From: a bacterium BMS3Abin03
GTDB lineage: Bacteria > Bacteroidota > Ignavibacteria > Ignavibacteriales > Ignavibacteriaceae
Direction: 5' to 3'
DNA: 64,000 nucleotides
NCBI GenBank assembly: GCA_022340715.1
Contig: JAJDNK010000033.1
Span: forward strand, 16,907 to 80,906
Shown: piece by piece, positions 17,592 through 27,456 of the stretch
Position numbering within the stretch: position 1 is the stretch's first letter
Layout: each line of letters begins with the position of its first letter
Translations under genes and position numbers: made by a program
The notes under the pieces: model-generated
Database searches by the model: none
Told to the model about the DNA's origin: nothing
What the model saw: only the letters and a program-made list of their open reading frames with translations

Positions 17592-19730
17592 ATGAAATTC
17601 AAAATATTCCTCTTTGCAATGATTTTCCAAATAATCTTTTTTGCTGTTTTATCGTTCTCACAACAAATTTATAGTGTCGATCTCGATACAGTTAAAGCTC
17701 AAAAATTTGATATGGGAAAGATGTGGACTTTTGAACATCCACCGCTTGATTATTTTGAGATGGAATATAACTTCAGACCATCTGCTGAATGGCTGGAGAA
17801 AGTAAGAAAATCTGCATTGCGTTTTGGGAATGGTTGCTCAGCTTCATTTATTTCGGCTAATGGATTGATAATGACAAATCATCATTGTGTAAGGGGAATA
17901 TTAGGCAGACTTAACCGGGATGACGAGGATTTATTACGTAATGGATTTTATGCCGAATCATTAGAGGAAGAAAGAAGAGTTCCCGGTTTATTTGTAGATG
18001 AATTGATGGTGATAAAGGATGTTACAAATGAAATCCTTGATGCAATGAATGAAGCTAAAACTGATTCTGCAAAGATAAACATTCGCAATGAAAAGATTGA
18101 AAATATTATAGAAAATGCCGAAGAGAAAAATCCTGATCTTAATTTCAGAGTAATTCCGCTGTACGAGGGTGGAAAATATTCTTTATATGGATATAAAAGA
18201 TTCAACGATATCCGTTCGGTATTTGTACCAGATCTGTTCACTGCTAAGCTGGGAGGAGATTATGACAATTTTACTTATCCGCGTTATGGACTCGATTGTG
18301 CCTTCTTGCGCGCTTACGATGGAAATGGTGAACCTGCTGAAACACCTTATCATTTTAGCTGGAATGAAGAAGGTGTTGTTGAAAATCAGCCGGTGTTTGT
18401 TGTTGGGAATCCAGGAAGTACAGACAGAATAAATACGATGGCTCAGGTTAAATATGCACGTGATATCAGATATCCAATGCTCACAAGTATGTATAAAGAT
18501 CTTTATGCTATTTATGACGAAATGGTACAGAAAGACAGTGCAAGGAATACAACACTTATTGCCAGACTGTATTCAATCGGGAATTCGCTAAAAGTGTACG
18601 ACGGAACATATAAAGCTTTACTCGATCCTGTTTTGATGGCGAGAAAAATGGATTTTGAAAATAAATTTAAAAAGGCAGTGCAAAGTAATCCGGAATTGAA
18701 CAGAGATTACGGAAATATCTGGGATGAAATAGAAAGTTCTCAGAAGGAATTATCCAAATATGCAAAGAAGAGTTTTGCGTATTCGCTAAGGTCACGTTAC
18801 ACGCCTTTGTACTTTTTCGTAGCCGAAGATCTTATAAAACTTGCTGAACAGTTAAAACTGCCGGATGATGAAAGAGAAGAATCTTATAAAGAAGATAATC
18901 TTGAAGAAACTATTAATAATATTTATCCCCCGAATCTTGATACAGTTTTACAAAGAAAGTTTTTACTTGTAAAAGTAAATGTAATTACCAGAAATCTGAG
19001 TAACGACAACGAATTAGTAAAAAAACTCTTTGATGGAAAAACCGGACAAGAAGCGGTCGATTATATGTTATCGAATTCAATATTAACAAATGAAGACTCT
19101 ATAATCAATCTTGCTAAACGTGGAAGAGATGCTGTTTTAAATTCTGCAGATCCTTTTATTTATTTTATACTTCATACTGTAAGTGAACTCGATAGTATCA
19201 ATCAAATAACTGAAAGTTTAAAAAATAAAGATGAACTGAATAACCAGAAGCTTGGTGAAGCATTATATGAAGTGTACGGAGATACTATTCCTCCCGACGC
19301 AACATTTTCTTTAAGAATAGCAGATGGAGTGGTAAAAGGATATGATTATAACGGAACACGTGCACCTTATAAAACAACATTTTATGGCTCGCTCGACAGG
19401 TATTATTCTTTTGATAAAAAATTTCCGTTTAATTTGCCAAAGTACTGGGAGAGTCTTCCAGAAGAATTTGATCTTTCAACCCCTCTGGATTTTGTGAGCA
19501 CGAATGACATTGTAGGAGGAAACTCTGGAAGTCCGGTGATTAATACAAAAGCTGAAATTGTTGGTGTTGCATTCGATGGAAATATTGAAAGTCTGCCTTC
19601 ACGGTTTATTTATACAACTGAAGCGAACAGAACGGTATCAGTAAATGCTCTTGGAATGATGGAAGCTATTCGTAATTTGTATAAAGCAACCCGATTGAGT
19701 AATGAAATTTTAAATGGCGGAATAGAGTAG
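17592..19730 (+). CDS. S46-family dipeptidyl peptidase (DPP7-like)
   Basis: 712 aa from ATG 17592, the S46 length; the frame is open from TTG 17523 but the signal peptide begins with MKFKIFLFAMIFQ and ends near SFSQQ. It removes dipeptides from peptide N-termini in the periplasm. The catalytic His lies in TNHHCV (97-98), and the nucleophile is Ser645 in GGNSGSPVIN. The residue 18 positions after the Ser is Gly663 (FDGN). In characterised enzymes, Gly here marks DPP7-type preference for hydrophobic P1 residues, while Arg marks acidic-specific DPP11; I infer DPP7-like specificity. It fits peptide-scavenging metabolism typical of the phylum. Confidence 0.92.
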   Translation: MKFKIFLFAMIFQIIFFAVLSFSQQIYSVDLDTVKAQKFDMGKMWTFEHPPLDYFEMEYNFRPSAEWLEKVRKSALRFGNGCSASFISANGLIMTNHHCVRGILGRLNRDDEDLLRNGFYAESLEEERRVPGLFVDELMVIKDVTNEILDAMNEAKTDSAKINIRNEKIENIIENAEEKNPDLNFRVIPLYEGGKYSLYGYKRFNDIRSVFVPDLFTAKLGGDYDNFTYPRYGLDCAFLRAYDGNGEPAETPYHFSWNEEGVVENQPVFVVGNPGSTDRINTMAQVKYARDIRYPMLTSMYKDLYAIYDEMVQKDSARNTTLIARLYSIGNSLKVYDGTYKALLDPVLMARKMDFENKFKKAVQSNPELNRDYGNIWDEIESSQKELSKYAKKSFAYSLRSRYTPLYFFVAEDLIKLAEQLKLPDDEREESYKEDNLEETINNIYPPNLDTVLQRKFLLVKVNVITRNLSNDNELVKKLFDGKTGQEAVDYMLSNSILTNEDSIINLAKRGRDAVLNSADPFIYFILHTVSELDSINQITESLKNKDELNNQKLGEALYEVYGDTIPPDATFSLRIADGVVKGYDYNGTRAPYKTTFYGSLDRYYSFDKKFPFNLPKYWESLPEEFDLSTPLDFVSTNDIVGGNSGSPVINTKAEIVGVAFDGNIESLPSRFIYTTEANRTVSVNALGMMEAIRNLYKATRLSNEILNGGIE

Positions 19731-19755
19731 TTTCGGAAAATCTGAATAAGAAGAA

Positions 19756-20409
19756 TCAATTACCTGCTTTCAAAACAGTCCCAATTTGTGAAGCATCGTT
19801 AAATAATTCTTCAGTTAATATAAGATTGTCTCTGATTTTTACATCACCGTTAGAAAGACATCTTGCAAGCCATGTATTACAAGTATTGAAAAGATAATAC
19901 TCTCCATTTGCTTTGAAGAATATTATCCGATCCAATCCTGCTTTACTTAGAATAATGGGTTTGGAATTATGATCTCTATAAACAGTATTGCTTATATATG
20001 TTACAATTTTTTTTAACTGTTTTTCTGAAATCTCCAGGCGTACAACTATTTCAGAAAAGTGGAAATAAGATTTTTGGGATAGAGCAATTCCTTCCATTCT
20101 TAATGTACTGGGAGTTTTAATGAATAGGGCTTTCATCGCTAAACCGGAATCGAATCCCGGATATTGATAAAATTCCGCATCACCCCAGCCAATATCAATC
20201 AGGTTATATTTCTCAAATAGTTTTGCCTCGGGAAAAATAGTTGTATCAATGGACTTGTTCTGGATTACGATTGCCGTGTGCCAGCGCTGCTTAATCAGAT
20301 AGATTTCAATTTTGTCGTCATTAAATTGAGTTGTATTTTTGCTTTCAACCAAATGAGGGGAAGTATTAAGAAAAAAATATATTACGGGGAAGATTAATAA
20401 TCTTAACAT
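19756..20409 (-). CDS. DUF2459-family protein with signal peptide
   Basis: 217 aa from ATG 20409 (MLRLLIFPVIYFFLNTS, a signal-peptide-like start); the longer frame from ATG 20466 would overlap the divergent isoaspartyl peptidase start. The motifs RWHTAIV, IDIGWGDAEFYQ and LFNTCNTWLARCL match DUF2459 (HGWHTGIV..., FGWGD..FY, TCNTW). The conserved His, Cys and Trp suggest an NlpC/P60-like or other hydrolase fold, but no function is established for the family. It is convergent with the S46 gene, 25 nt apart. Confidence 0.8.
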   Translation of the reverse strand: MLRLLIFPVIYFFLNTSPHLVESKNTTQFNDDKIEIYLIKQRWHTAIVIQNKSIDTTIFPEAKLFEKYNLIDIGWGDAEFYQYPGFDSGLAMKALFIKTPSTLRMEGIALSQKSYFHFSEIVVRLEISEKQLKKIVTYISNTVYRDHNSKPIILSKAGLDRIIFFKANGEYYLFNTCNTWLARCLSNGDVKIRDNLILTEELFNDASQIGTVLKAGN

Positions 20410-20455
20410 AATTAATCTCGGCTTTTTACTGTCATATAAATTAAAGCGAATTATT

Positions 20456-21415
20456 ATGAGAATCATATCATCAATGAAATTTTTAATTATTTGTTATCTG
20501 CTGGTATTTAGTAATATTATTTTATCCCAATCGCAGGGGAAGTATACAATAGTTATTCATGGTGGTGCTGGTTATATTCCTGCTGATATCAGCCAGAATG
20601 TTAAGGATGCATATTTACAAGCATTAAGTGACGCATTGAATATAGGAAGAAAAATTTTAGAATCGGGTGGAACAAGCTTAGATGCTGTAGAACAGGTTAT
20701 TCGTTTTTTTGAAGATGATTCAATTTTTAATGCGGGAAAAGGTGCGGTATTTACAGCAGAAGGAACACACGAGCTTGATGCATCAATAATGAATGGAAAA
20801 GATTTAAGTTGCGGTGCCGTTGCAGGGGTAAAAACAATTAAGAATCCAATCTCTCTCTCAAGACTTGTAATGGAAAAAACCCCACACGTGCTTTTCACAG
20901 GAGAAGGAGCATATAAGCTTGGTAAAAAGTTCGGAGTTGATATAGTTAATAATCATTATTTTGATGTCGTAAAAAGATACGAGCAGTGGAAAAAGAAGCA
21001 TGATGAAAACGTTAAAGGTACAGTTGGTTGTGTTGCTATCGATGAATATGGAAATATTGCTGCAGGAACTTCTACCGGCGGACTTACTGATAAATGGGCA
21101 GGCAGAGTTGGCGATTCACCTTTAATAAATGCGGGAACTTATGCAAACAATAAAACCTGCGGTGTTTCCTGTACGGGACAGGGGGAGCTTTTTATTAGGA
21201 ATACCGTTGCTTTTAATGTTTCCGCCTTAATGGAATATAAAGGTTTGTCGCTTCAGGAAGCGGCTGAGGAAATTATTAACAGACTGCCCGAAGGTAGCGG
21301 TGGTCTGATTGCTGTTGATAAAGACGGAAATTATGTCTTTGTTTTTAATACAAGCAGTATGCTTCGTGGTATTGCAAATGCAGAAGGAAAATTTGAAACA
21401 GCTATCTGGAAATAA
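20456..21415 (+). CDS. iaaA: Isoaspartyl peptidase/L-asparaginase (Ntn-hydrolase, IaaA-type)
   Basis: 319 aa. It starts with a signal peptide, with an alternative start at ATG 20474 (MKFLIICYLLVFSNIILSQ), so the enzyme is periplasmic. The N-terminal VIHGGAGYIP motif and the autoprocessing site KG-TVGCVAID, with nucleophile Thr189, are clear. GDSPLINAGTYA and SCTGQGE complete the family pattern. The precursor self-cleaves before the Thr and hydrolyses isoaspartyl dipeptides or asparagine. It follows the S46 peptidase region and may share in peptide use. The DinB-like gene begins 12 nt after its stop, so the two are probably co-transcribed. Confidence 0.93.
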   Translation: MRIISSMKFLIICYLLVFSNIILSQSQGKYTIVIHGGAGYIPADISQNVKDAYLQALSDALNIGRKILESGGTSLDAVEQVIRFFEDDSIFNAGKGAVFTAEGTHELDASIMNGKDLSCGAVAGVKTIKNPISLSRLVMEKTPHVLFTGEGAYKLGKKFGVDIVNNHYFDVVKRYEQWKKKHDENVKGTVGCVAIDEYGNIAAGTSTGGLTDKWAGRVGDSPLINAGTYANNKTCGVSCTGQGELFIRNTVAFNVSALMEYKGLSLQEAAEEIINRLPEGSGGLIAVDKDGNYVFVFNTSSMLRGIANAEGKFETAIWK

Positions 21416-21427
21416 ACTGGAGCAAGT

Positions 21428-21940
21428 ATGAAACCAAATCCCGGCGATTATGCACCTTATTACGATCAATATATTAGTCTTCTTCCCGATGAAGATATTT
21501 TAAAGATTTTAGAAAACCAGATGAATTCTTCCGAGGAATTTTTAAGAACATTCTCCGAAGAGCAGGGTAATTATTCTTACGCTGAAGGTAAATGGACAGT
21601 TAAAGAAGTAATTGGACATATAATTGATACCGAAAGAGTGATGGCTTATCGCGCTTTATGTTTTAGCCGGGGAGAAAAACAATCTCAACCCGGATTTGAA
21701 CAGGACGATTATATTATCAACGGTAACTATAACGATAGAACTCTGGATGATTTGATAGGTGAGTTAAAAGCTGTAAGAACTGCCAACCTGATAATGTTTA
21801 GAAGTTTTTCGGATGAAATGTTAAAACGTGGTGGAATTGCCAGCGACAATAAAATAAAAGTTCTCGCTCTTATTTATATAATTGCAGGACACGAAAGACA
21901 TCATATTAGGATTCTAAGAGAAAAGTATCTGCAGAAATAA
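21428..21940 (+). CDS. DinB-like metal-binding four-helix-bundle protein
   Basis: 170 aa, DinB_2/YfiT-like. The metal-site histidines are visible in EVIGHIIDTERVMAYRAL and in the C-terminal AGHERHHIRILREKY. The segment FEQDDYI is also typical. Members bind a divalent metal and many are thiol-dependent S-transferases; the specific reaction is unknown. It lies downstream of iaaA (12 nt) and is convergent with waaA (2 nt). Confidence 0.9.
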   Translation: MKPNPGDYAPYYDQYISLLPDEDILKILENQMNSSEEFLRTFSEEQGNYSYAEGKWTVKEVIGHIIDTERVMAYRALCFSRGEKQSQPGFEQDDYIINGNYNDRTLDDLIGELKAVRTANLIMFRSFSDEMLKRGGIASDNKIKVLALIYIIAGHERHHIRILREKYLQK

Positions 21941-21942
21941 TT

Positions 21943-23220
21943 TTAAATAACTTTCTTAATTTCTTTTATTATTTTTTCTGTCGCTCCGGTATTCTCGTGA
22001 ACGTATTCAAATGATATTTTACCTTTTCTTTCTCTCAGTTCTTTATCATTGAACAAAGTACGTAATCTTCGGTAGGCTTCTCTTTTTCCATAGATCATTA
22101 AACCGCCACCCCGTTTATGAAGCTGCCTGGCTTCCTGCGAGTTTTCGATTTTTGGTCCGAACATAACAGGTATTCCATAAACCGCAGCTTCCAGCACATT
22201 ATGTACGTTCTGCTTAAAGCTTCCGCCTATAAATGCAACATCTGCGTAGGTATAAAGTGTTAAAAGTATACCGATCGAATCAACAATTATTACTCTTTCA
22301 TCAGAATAATTATTTAAATGCGAAAACCTGATTGTTTTCAGGATACCTGCAAATTCATTTTCTATCTTTTCTAAATGAAGCAAAGTTGGTTCATGTGGCG
22401 CAATGATCAGCATTACATTTTTATCGAACTTTGCTAATTTCACGAACGCCGGCAGAATTACTTCTTCATCCTGTTCCCAGGTACTACCCGCCACAAAAAC
22501 TTTTTTATTTTCAATAACAGTTTTGTTAATAAGTCTTTTATCGCGTGCCTGCATGCTTTTCTGAAGTACACGATCAAAACGTGTGTCCCCAACTACCTTT
22601 ATTTTTTCATCATCGCAATTAAATAATTTAAATCCTTCAGCATCGGATTGAGATACTGTTAGAAATCCTGAAAAATTTGAATACAATGCTTTATGAAATG
22701 ATTTCATAAATGGTAAGGTGCGTAAAGAATCCTTTCGCATTGTCGCATCTACAATAAATACCGGGTAATTGAGTTCTTTTAGTTTGTAAATCACGTTAGG
22801 CCAGATATCATAGCGCATCATAATTGCGAGATCGGGTTTCACAATTCTTACAAACTTATCGGCGTTGCTTTTCGTATCGAATGGCAAGTAAGAAATTAAA
22901 TCTGCATAAGGATACTTCCTCGAATTTTCATAACCGGATGGTGAAAAAAATGTAATAATGATATTGACATTTTGTTCTGCTTTTAGTTTTTCTATGATTG
23001 GTTTTGCCTGCTCAAATTCTCCGAGAGATGCGGAGTGAAACCAGATATTTTTTTTCCTTGGTTTGAGCTGCTTCATTTCGACTATCAACTCTTCAAAAAC
23101 ACGCTTTCGTCCTTCTATTCCTTTTTTCACTTTCTGATTGATAAGTCCGAATATCTGTAAAATCAAACACAGTGTTGGAAGAAATATTACGTTATAAAAA
23201 ATCGACCAGAATTTTTTCAT
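21943..23220 (-). CDS. waaA: 3-deoxy-D-manno-octulosonic acid (Kdo) transferase
   Basis: 425 aa, normal length. It transfers Kdo from CMP-Kdo to lipid A precursor at the inner membrane. One N-terminal membrane anchor (about 5-28) is present. WFHSASLGEFEQAKP contains the catalytic Glu68 (HAASxGE motif). The GT-B C-terminal domain has FVAGSTWEQDEEVIL and the sugar-nucleotide site GGSFKQNVHNVLEAAVYGIPVMFGP. Its ATG overlaps the stop of the upstream GT9 gene by 4 bp. It proves that the organism makes LPS with a Kdo core. Confidence 0.96.
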   Translation of the reverse strand: MKKFWSIFYNVIFLPTLCLILQIFGLINQKVKKGIEGRKRVFEELIVEMKQLKPRKKNIWFHSASLGEFEQAKPIIEKLKAEQNVNIIITFFSPSGYENSRKYPYADLISYLPFDTKSNADKFVRIVKPDLAIMMRYDIWPNVIYKLKELNYPVFIVDATMRKDSLRTLPFMKSFHKALYSNFSGFLTVSQSDAEGFKLFNCDDEKIKVVGDTRFDRVLQKSMQARDKRLINKTVIENKKVFVAGSTWEQDEEVILPAFVKLAKFDKNVMLIIAPHEPTLLHLEKIENEFAGILKTIRFSHLNNYSDERVIIVDSIGILLTLYTYADVAFIGGSFKQNVHNVLEAAVYGIPVMFGPKIENSQEARQLHKRGGGLMIYGKREAYRRLRTLFNDKELRERKGKISFEYVHENTGATEKIIKEIKKVI

Positions 23221-24203
23221 GTAGCTACAAATGATTTAAGTTTATTATAGGCGAGCTGTGGGGAAATATCAAGCATACATTTAAAATGTTTTTTTGGACA
23301 TTTATTTTTACCTATATGACTGCAGGGCCTGCATGATAGATTACTGTTTTCGAGCACAATGCTTTTAGTTTTATAAGGGAAAAAACCGAATTCGCGTACT
23401 GTGGAACCAAAGAATGCTATTACTGGTACTTTTACAGCGGTCGCAACGTGCATTAAACCGGAATCGTTGCAGAAAATTGCTTTACACGATTTCACATCCG
23501 CTGCTGTTTGCAGAATATCATCATTGTTGGAAAGATCGATTGCATTTGGCAATCCACTTCTTATTTCATTACAAAGTTGGTTATCGATCTTTCCTCCAAA
23601 CAGTACAACTTGGTAACCATTTTGTTCAAGAAGTTTACTGAGCTCTATATAATAATCTGTAGACCACCTTTTAGTAAAATGTTTTGCTCCCGGACAAAGA
23701 CCGATCAAGTTTGCAGTGTCACCCTCAAAGTGAAAAGAATTTCTATCGGTGAATAAATCTAATCCTTCATTATCCAATTCAAACTCACCGATAGTCTTAG
23801 CATATTTTTCAGGAACAGGCAGTGCATTCTTCAGCTTGTTTATTTTAAAATAAACAAGTAAAAATTTCCTGAAATTATTCTTGTTAAGTGAAACAATTTC
23901 AGCACCACAGTTTTTTAATAATTTTTTTGATCTGATATTATTTTGAAGATCGATAATCAGATCATAATTATTTTTTTGAATCACCGATCCGATTTTATCA
24001 TTTCCATCGTTAGTGAATAAGTGAATATTATTTATATATGGATTTAGCTTTAACAGATCGTAGTATTCTTTTCTTAGCACAAAGTCGATCTCTATGTCAG
24101 GATATTTTTTTTTAATAGTCCTGATCAGGGGAGTTGTAAGTAGTATATCCCCGAGAGAGCTCAGACGTACAACAAGTAATTTTTTAACTTTTTTAAGATT
24201 CAA
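23217..24203 (-). CDS. Glycosyltransferase family 9 (LPS heptosyltransferase-like)
   Basis: 328 aa. It begins with LLVVRLSSLGDILLTTPLIRTIKKKYPDIEIDFVLRKEY, the GT9 N-terminus. The donor site is visible in IGLCPGAKHFTKRWSTDYYIEL and in CNDSGLMHVATAVKVPVIAFFGST. A Cys-rich C-terminal segment (LSCRPCSHIGKNKCPKKHFKCML) is common in heptosyltransferases. The start is TTG 24203; no ATG lies near the family N-terminus. It probably adds heptose to the inner core. The 4-bp overlap with waaA makes an LPS-core operon. Confidence 0.93.
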   Translation of the reverse strand: MNLKKVKKLLVVRLSSLGDILLTTPLIRTIKKKYPDIEIDFVLRKEYYDLLKLNPYINNIHLFTNDGNDKIGSVIQKNNYDLIIDLQNNIRSKKLLKNCGAEIVSLNKNNFRKFLLVYFKINKLKNALPVPEKYAKTIGEFELDNEGLDLFTDRNSFHFEGDTANLIGLCPGAKHFTKRWSTDYYIELSKLLEQNGYQVVLFGGKIDNQLCNEIRSGLPNAIDLSNNDDILQTAADVKSCKAIFCNDSGLMHVATAVKVPVIAFFGSTVREFGFFPYKTKSIVLENSNLSCRPCSHIGKNKCPKKHFKCMLDISPQLAYNKLKSFVAT

Positions 24204-24322
24204 GATATTTAATAATTATTGAATATTGCACAAATTTATAGAAATATGCAGATCATAGCCAAACGGGTTGATGTTTGCACTTAACACATTTATTTTTACA
24301 AATGTAATTATGAGGAATTAAT

Positions 24323-24586
24323 ATGGGCTCATTACCGCCACCAAAAACAAGAGAATTTGCAGATTCGACCATTGAAAAGAAAGTGTACAATATTGTACAA
24401 TGGTTCAGTACGTTTCTGCCGATAGAAAATGATAGAAACAGGCTAGGATTCGGTTTGTACAAATATATGACGGGGGAGGGCGATCCACCGGAAATACTTG
24501 TTAAAACTTCCAAGCTGAAATTGAGCGGGATTACACCAAAGGAATTTGCTGATAAGATAAGTACGGAACTCGAAAAGATTAAATAG
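24323..24586 (+). CDS. Hypothetical 87-aa protein
   Basis: I do not recognise this protein. It starts at ATG 24323 behind a good GAGG Shine-Dalgarno at 24312-24315. It is soluble, with no signal peptide or membrane segment. It begins MGSLPPPKTREFADS and ends in a charged helix (KEFADKISTELEKIK); the middle is WFSTFLPIENDRNRLGFGLYKYM. It stands alone between divergent LPS genes and convergent fbp. The Shine-Dalgarno and smooth codon use support a real gene. Confidence 0.7.
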   Translation: MGSLPPPKTREFADSTIEKKVYNIVQWFSTFLPIENDRNRLGFGLYKYMTGEGDPPEILVKTSKLKLSGITPKEFADKISTELEKIK

Positions 24587-24668
24587 TTTAGACGAATATT
24601 AATTTAGTTCTTTAACGATTTTTCTTTTATTCACTTTCTTTCAAAAATTTTTCAACCATATTTACATC

Positions 24669-25637
24669 TTATTCACTCCCAACAAATATCGGCACACGCT
24701 GATGTAAATTCTCAGGCTTGATATCAAGTATTCTTTGCTTTCCATCTATTGCCTTACCGCCTGCCTGTTCGATGATAAATGCTACCGGGTTGCATTCATA
24801 CATGAGCCTTAATTTTCCATTTGGATTTCTGGAATCAGCAGGATACATAAAAATTCCACCATACAGTAAATTCCTGTGAAAATCTGCGATCATGGAACCT
24901 ATATATCTTCCGGTATAAGGTCTGCCTGTTTGTTCATCTTCTTCCTGCAGGTACTTTATATATTTTTTTAATCCAGGATGCCAGTAAAGGTAATTACCTT
25001 CATTGATACTATAGATTTTTGATTTTTTCGGTGTCTGAATATTTTTATGTGAAAGAATGAATTCACCGAAAGCGGGATCTAATGTAAAACCATGAACACC
25101 ATTGCCAGCAGTGTAAACCAATATTGTACTCGATCCGTAAACAACATAACCAGCGGCTACCTGTTTAAAGCCTTGTTGAAGACAATCTTCGAGTGTTCCG
25201 GGTTCTCCTGCAGGAGAAACACGACGATAAATAGAAAAGATTGTTCCTATACTAACATTCGCATCGATGTTTGACGATCCGTCCAGAGGATCAAATAAAA
25301 GCACATACTTACCTATGTTATATTTAGGTGGTATATGAATTATATCTTCCTCCTCTTCGGAAGCCATAACACAAAGATGTCCGCCGTGATCCATTGCCCA
25401 TATCAGCATATCGTGTGCAAAAATATCGAGCTTCTTAACACGTTCTCCGTGAACGTTACTGTCACCTGTGAAACCGAGTATATCAACCAGACCTGCTTTA
25501 TTAACTTCAAGTGAAATTACTTTTGCCGCCAAAGATAAATCGTGCAGAAGGCCTGAAAGTTCACCGGTTGCGTGAGGATGTTTCTTTTCTTCTTCGATAA
25601 TATGACGGGCTAAGGTTAAGAATTTTATCTTTGCCAT
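24669..25637 (-). CDS. fbp: Fructose-1,6-bisphosphatase, class I
   Basis: 322 aa from ATG 25637; the open frame's GTG at 25643 adds only two residues. It hydrolyses fructose-1,6-bisphosphate to fructose-6-phosphate in gluconeogenesis. The metal and phosphate site [25 protein letters not shown] is complete, with the preceding acidic cluster [33 protein letters not shown] is near the C-terminus, as in class I enzymes. It lies 25 nt downstream of the ABC exporter genes on the same strand, perhaps by read-through. Confidence 0.97.
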   Translation of the reverse strand: MAKIKFLTLARHIIEEEKKHPHATGELSGLLHDLSLAAKVISLEVNKAGLVDILGFTGDSNVHGERVKKLDIFAHDMLIWAMDHGGHLCVMASEEEEDIIHIPPKYNIGKYVLLFDPLDGSSNIDANVSIGTIFSIYRRVSPAGEPGTLEDCLQQGFKQVAAGYVVYGSSTILVYTAGNGVHGFTLDPAFGEFILSHKNIQTPKKSKIYSINEGNYLYWHPGLKKYIKYLQEEDEQTGRPYTGRYIGSMIADFHRNLLYGGIFMYPADSRNPNGKLRLMYECNPVAFIIEQAGGKAIDGKQRILDIKPENLHQRVPIFVGSE

Positions 25638-25662
25638 ATTCACACTTTCTGCTAATAATAAA

Positions 25663-27453
25663 TTAAGATGCAGCTAGTTCCTGGTCTTTGTATTGCAGTT
25701 GATATAATCGATAGTAAATTCCTCGCTTTGCAAGAAGCTCCTGGTGATTTCCTGTTTCCCGGATTTCACCTTTATGCAATACAATAATTTTATCGGCATT
25801 TTGAATTGTTGATAACCTGTGCGCGATAACAATTGCAGTTCTTCCTACGAGTAATTTCTCAATAGCTCTTTGGATCAATTGTTCGGCTTCAGTATCGACG
25901 CTTGAAGTCGCTTCATCAAGAATTAAAATCTGTGGATTATAAGCCAGCGCACGTGCAAAAGATATTAATTGTTTTTGTCCCACACTAAGAGTTGCACCAC
26001 GTTCTTTTACTTCTTCTTCATACTTGTTAGGCAACTGATCAATGAATTCATCGGCGCCTACAATTTTAGCTGCTTCAATTATTTTTTCTCGTGTAATGTT
26101 CTCATTATTGAGATTAATATTTGATTCAATATTTCCCGAAAACAGGAATACATCCTGCAGAACAATCGATATAAATTTTCTTAGATCCTTTTTATCCAAT
26201 GTTTTGATGTTTATACCATCTACGAGAATTTCCCCTTTGTTGATATCATAAAACCTTGTCAGGATGTTAATCAAACTTGTTTTACCCGCACCGGTATGAC
26301 CTACTATAGCGACTGTTTCACCGGGATTAATAGTAAATGAAATATTTTTTAGTACGTAGTCATCTTCATTGTATGCAAAGCATACATCTCTGAACTCTAT
26401 TTTGCCATCGATCTTTTCCAGCTTTTTTGGGTTCTCAGGATTTTTAATAAATGTTTTATTATCAAGAAGCTTAAATATTCTTTCCGATGAAGCCATTGCT
26501 GTTTGCATAATGTTATATTTTTCCGAAAGATCACGAATCGGTCTGAAGAACATTTCCGTGTATTGAATGAAAGCGAATAAAACACCAATTGTTAAGGTAC
26601 TTTGAATCACCTCGCCGCCGCCGTACCATATAATTAAACCGATCGCAATAGAACTGAGTAATTCGACACTTGGGTAAAAAACGGCATAATAGAAAATCGA
26701 TTTTATATTAGCTGTACGATAATCGTTATTAATATTGGAAAATTTTTCGAGTTCGCTTCGTTCTTTATTGAAAATCTTAACTACATTCATTCCCGTAATG
26801 TGTTCCTGCATGTATGAATTCAACCGCGCAAGATGAAGCCTTACATCGCGGTAACTCTCCCTTGCTTTTCTGCGGAAAAGAAAAGTTCCATAAATAAGAA
26901 CCGGTAAAACAGATAAAGTTACAAACGACAACTTAACATCCATGAAAAACATAAATGCAAGTATCCAGACAATTATAAAAACATCACTGAATACCATAAC
27001 AATACCGGATGAAAAGAGTTCACCGAGAGCTTCAACATCGTTTGTTGCCCTTGTTACAATTCGTCCGATTGGTGTTTTATCAAAAAACTTAAGAGCTAAT
27101 TTCTGTATGTGATTAAAAAGTTGTGTTCTTAAATCATAAAGAGTTCTCTGCCCAAGATACTGAGTGAAGTAAGTTAATAAATATTGCATTACTGCCTGAA
27201 ATAATAAAGAGGCAAACAAAAGTATGCCGATCAACATCAAACCATTATAGTCGGAACTGGCAATATATTTATCTATTGCAATTTTTGTGAGGTAAGGACG
27301 CACCGGTCCCAATGCCGCCACTAGTACATTTAATAATATTGCAAAGATTACATAGTGCTTATACGGTTTTACATAACTGAGCAATCTTTTCATCAACCTG
27401 GCATCGTATGCTTTACCAAGTACCTCATCTTCACTGTTATAATCGTTGGCCAT
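25663..27453 (-). CDS. ABC exporter half-transporter, catalytically canonical ATPase subunit of a heterodimer
   Basis: 596 aa, six TM helices (about 30-310) then the nucleotide-binding domain. Walker A is GHTGAGKTS. Walker B is [12 protein letters not shown] with the catalytic Glu near residue 512. The H-loop is IAHRLST. The signature is TLSVGQKQ instead of LSGGQ. Together with the partner gene this is the pattern of asymmetric heterodimeric exporters (BmrCD, TM287/288, TmrAB): this subunit supplies the good Walker B and the poor signature. It probably exports lipids or drugs; the substrate is unknown. It starts 3 nt after the partner's stop. Confidence 0.93.
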   Translation of the reverse strand: MANDYNSEDEVLGKAYDARLMKRLLSYVKPYKHYVIFAILLNVLVAALGPVRPYLTKIAIDKYIASSDYNGLMLIGILLFASLLFQAVMQYLLTYFTQYLGQRTLYDLRTQLFNHIQKLALKFFDKTPIGRIVTRATNDVEALGELFSSGIVMVFSDVFIIVWILAFMFFMDVKLSFVTLSVLPVLIYGTFLFRRKARESYRDVRLHLARLNSYMQEHITGMNVVKIFNKERSELEKFSNINNDYRTANIKSIFYYAVFYPSVELLSSIAIGLIIWYGGGEVIQSTLTIGVLFAFIQYTEMFFRPIRDLSEKYNIMQTAMASSERIFKLLDNKTFIKNPENPKKLEKIDGKIEFRDVCFAYNEDDYVLKNISFTINPGETVAIVGHTGAGKTSLINILTRFYDINKGEILVDGINIKTLDKKDLRKFISIVLQDVFLFSGNIESNINLNNENITREKIIEAAKIVGADEFIDQLPNKYEEEVKERGATLSVGQKQLISFARALAYNPQILILDEATSSVDTEAEQLIQRAIEKLLVGRTAIVIAHRLSTIQNADKIIVLHKGEIRETGNHQELLAKRGIYYRLYQLQYKDQELAAS

Positions 27454-27456
27454 GAC

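Noticed and set aside
17513..17602. TTG-initiated 30-residue N-terminal extension of the quinone oxidoreductase
   Set aside because: It runs into the divergent S46 gene and does not match the family; ATG 17512 fits.
20410..20466. Longer DUF2459 start at ATG 20466
   Set aside because: It would overlap the divergent isoaspartyl peptidase start and puts extra charged residues before the signal peptide that begins at ATG 20409.
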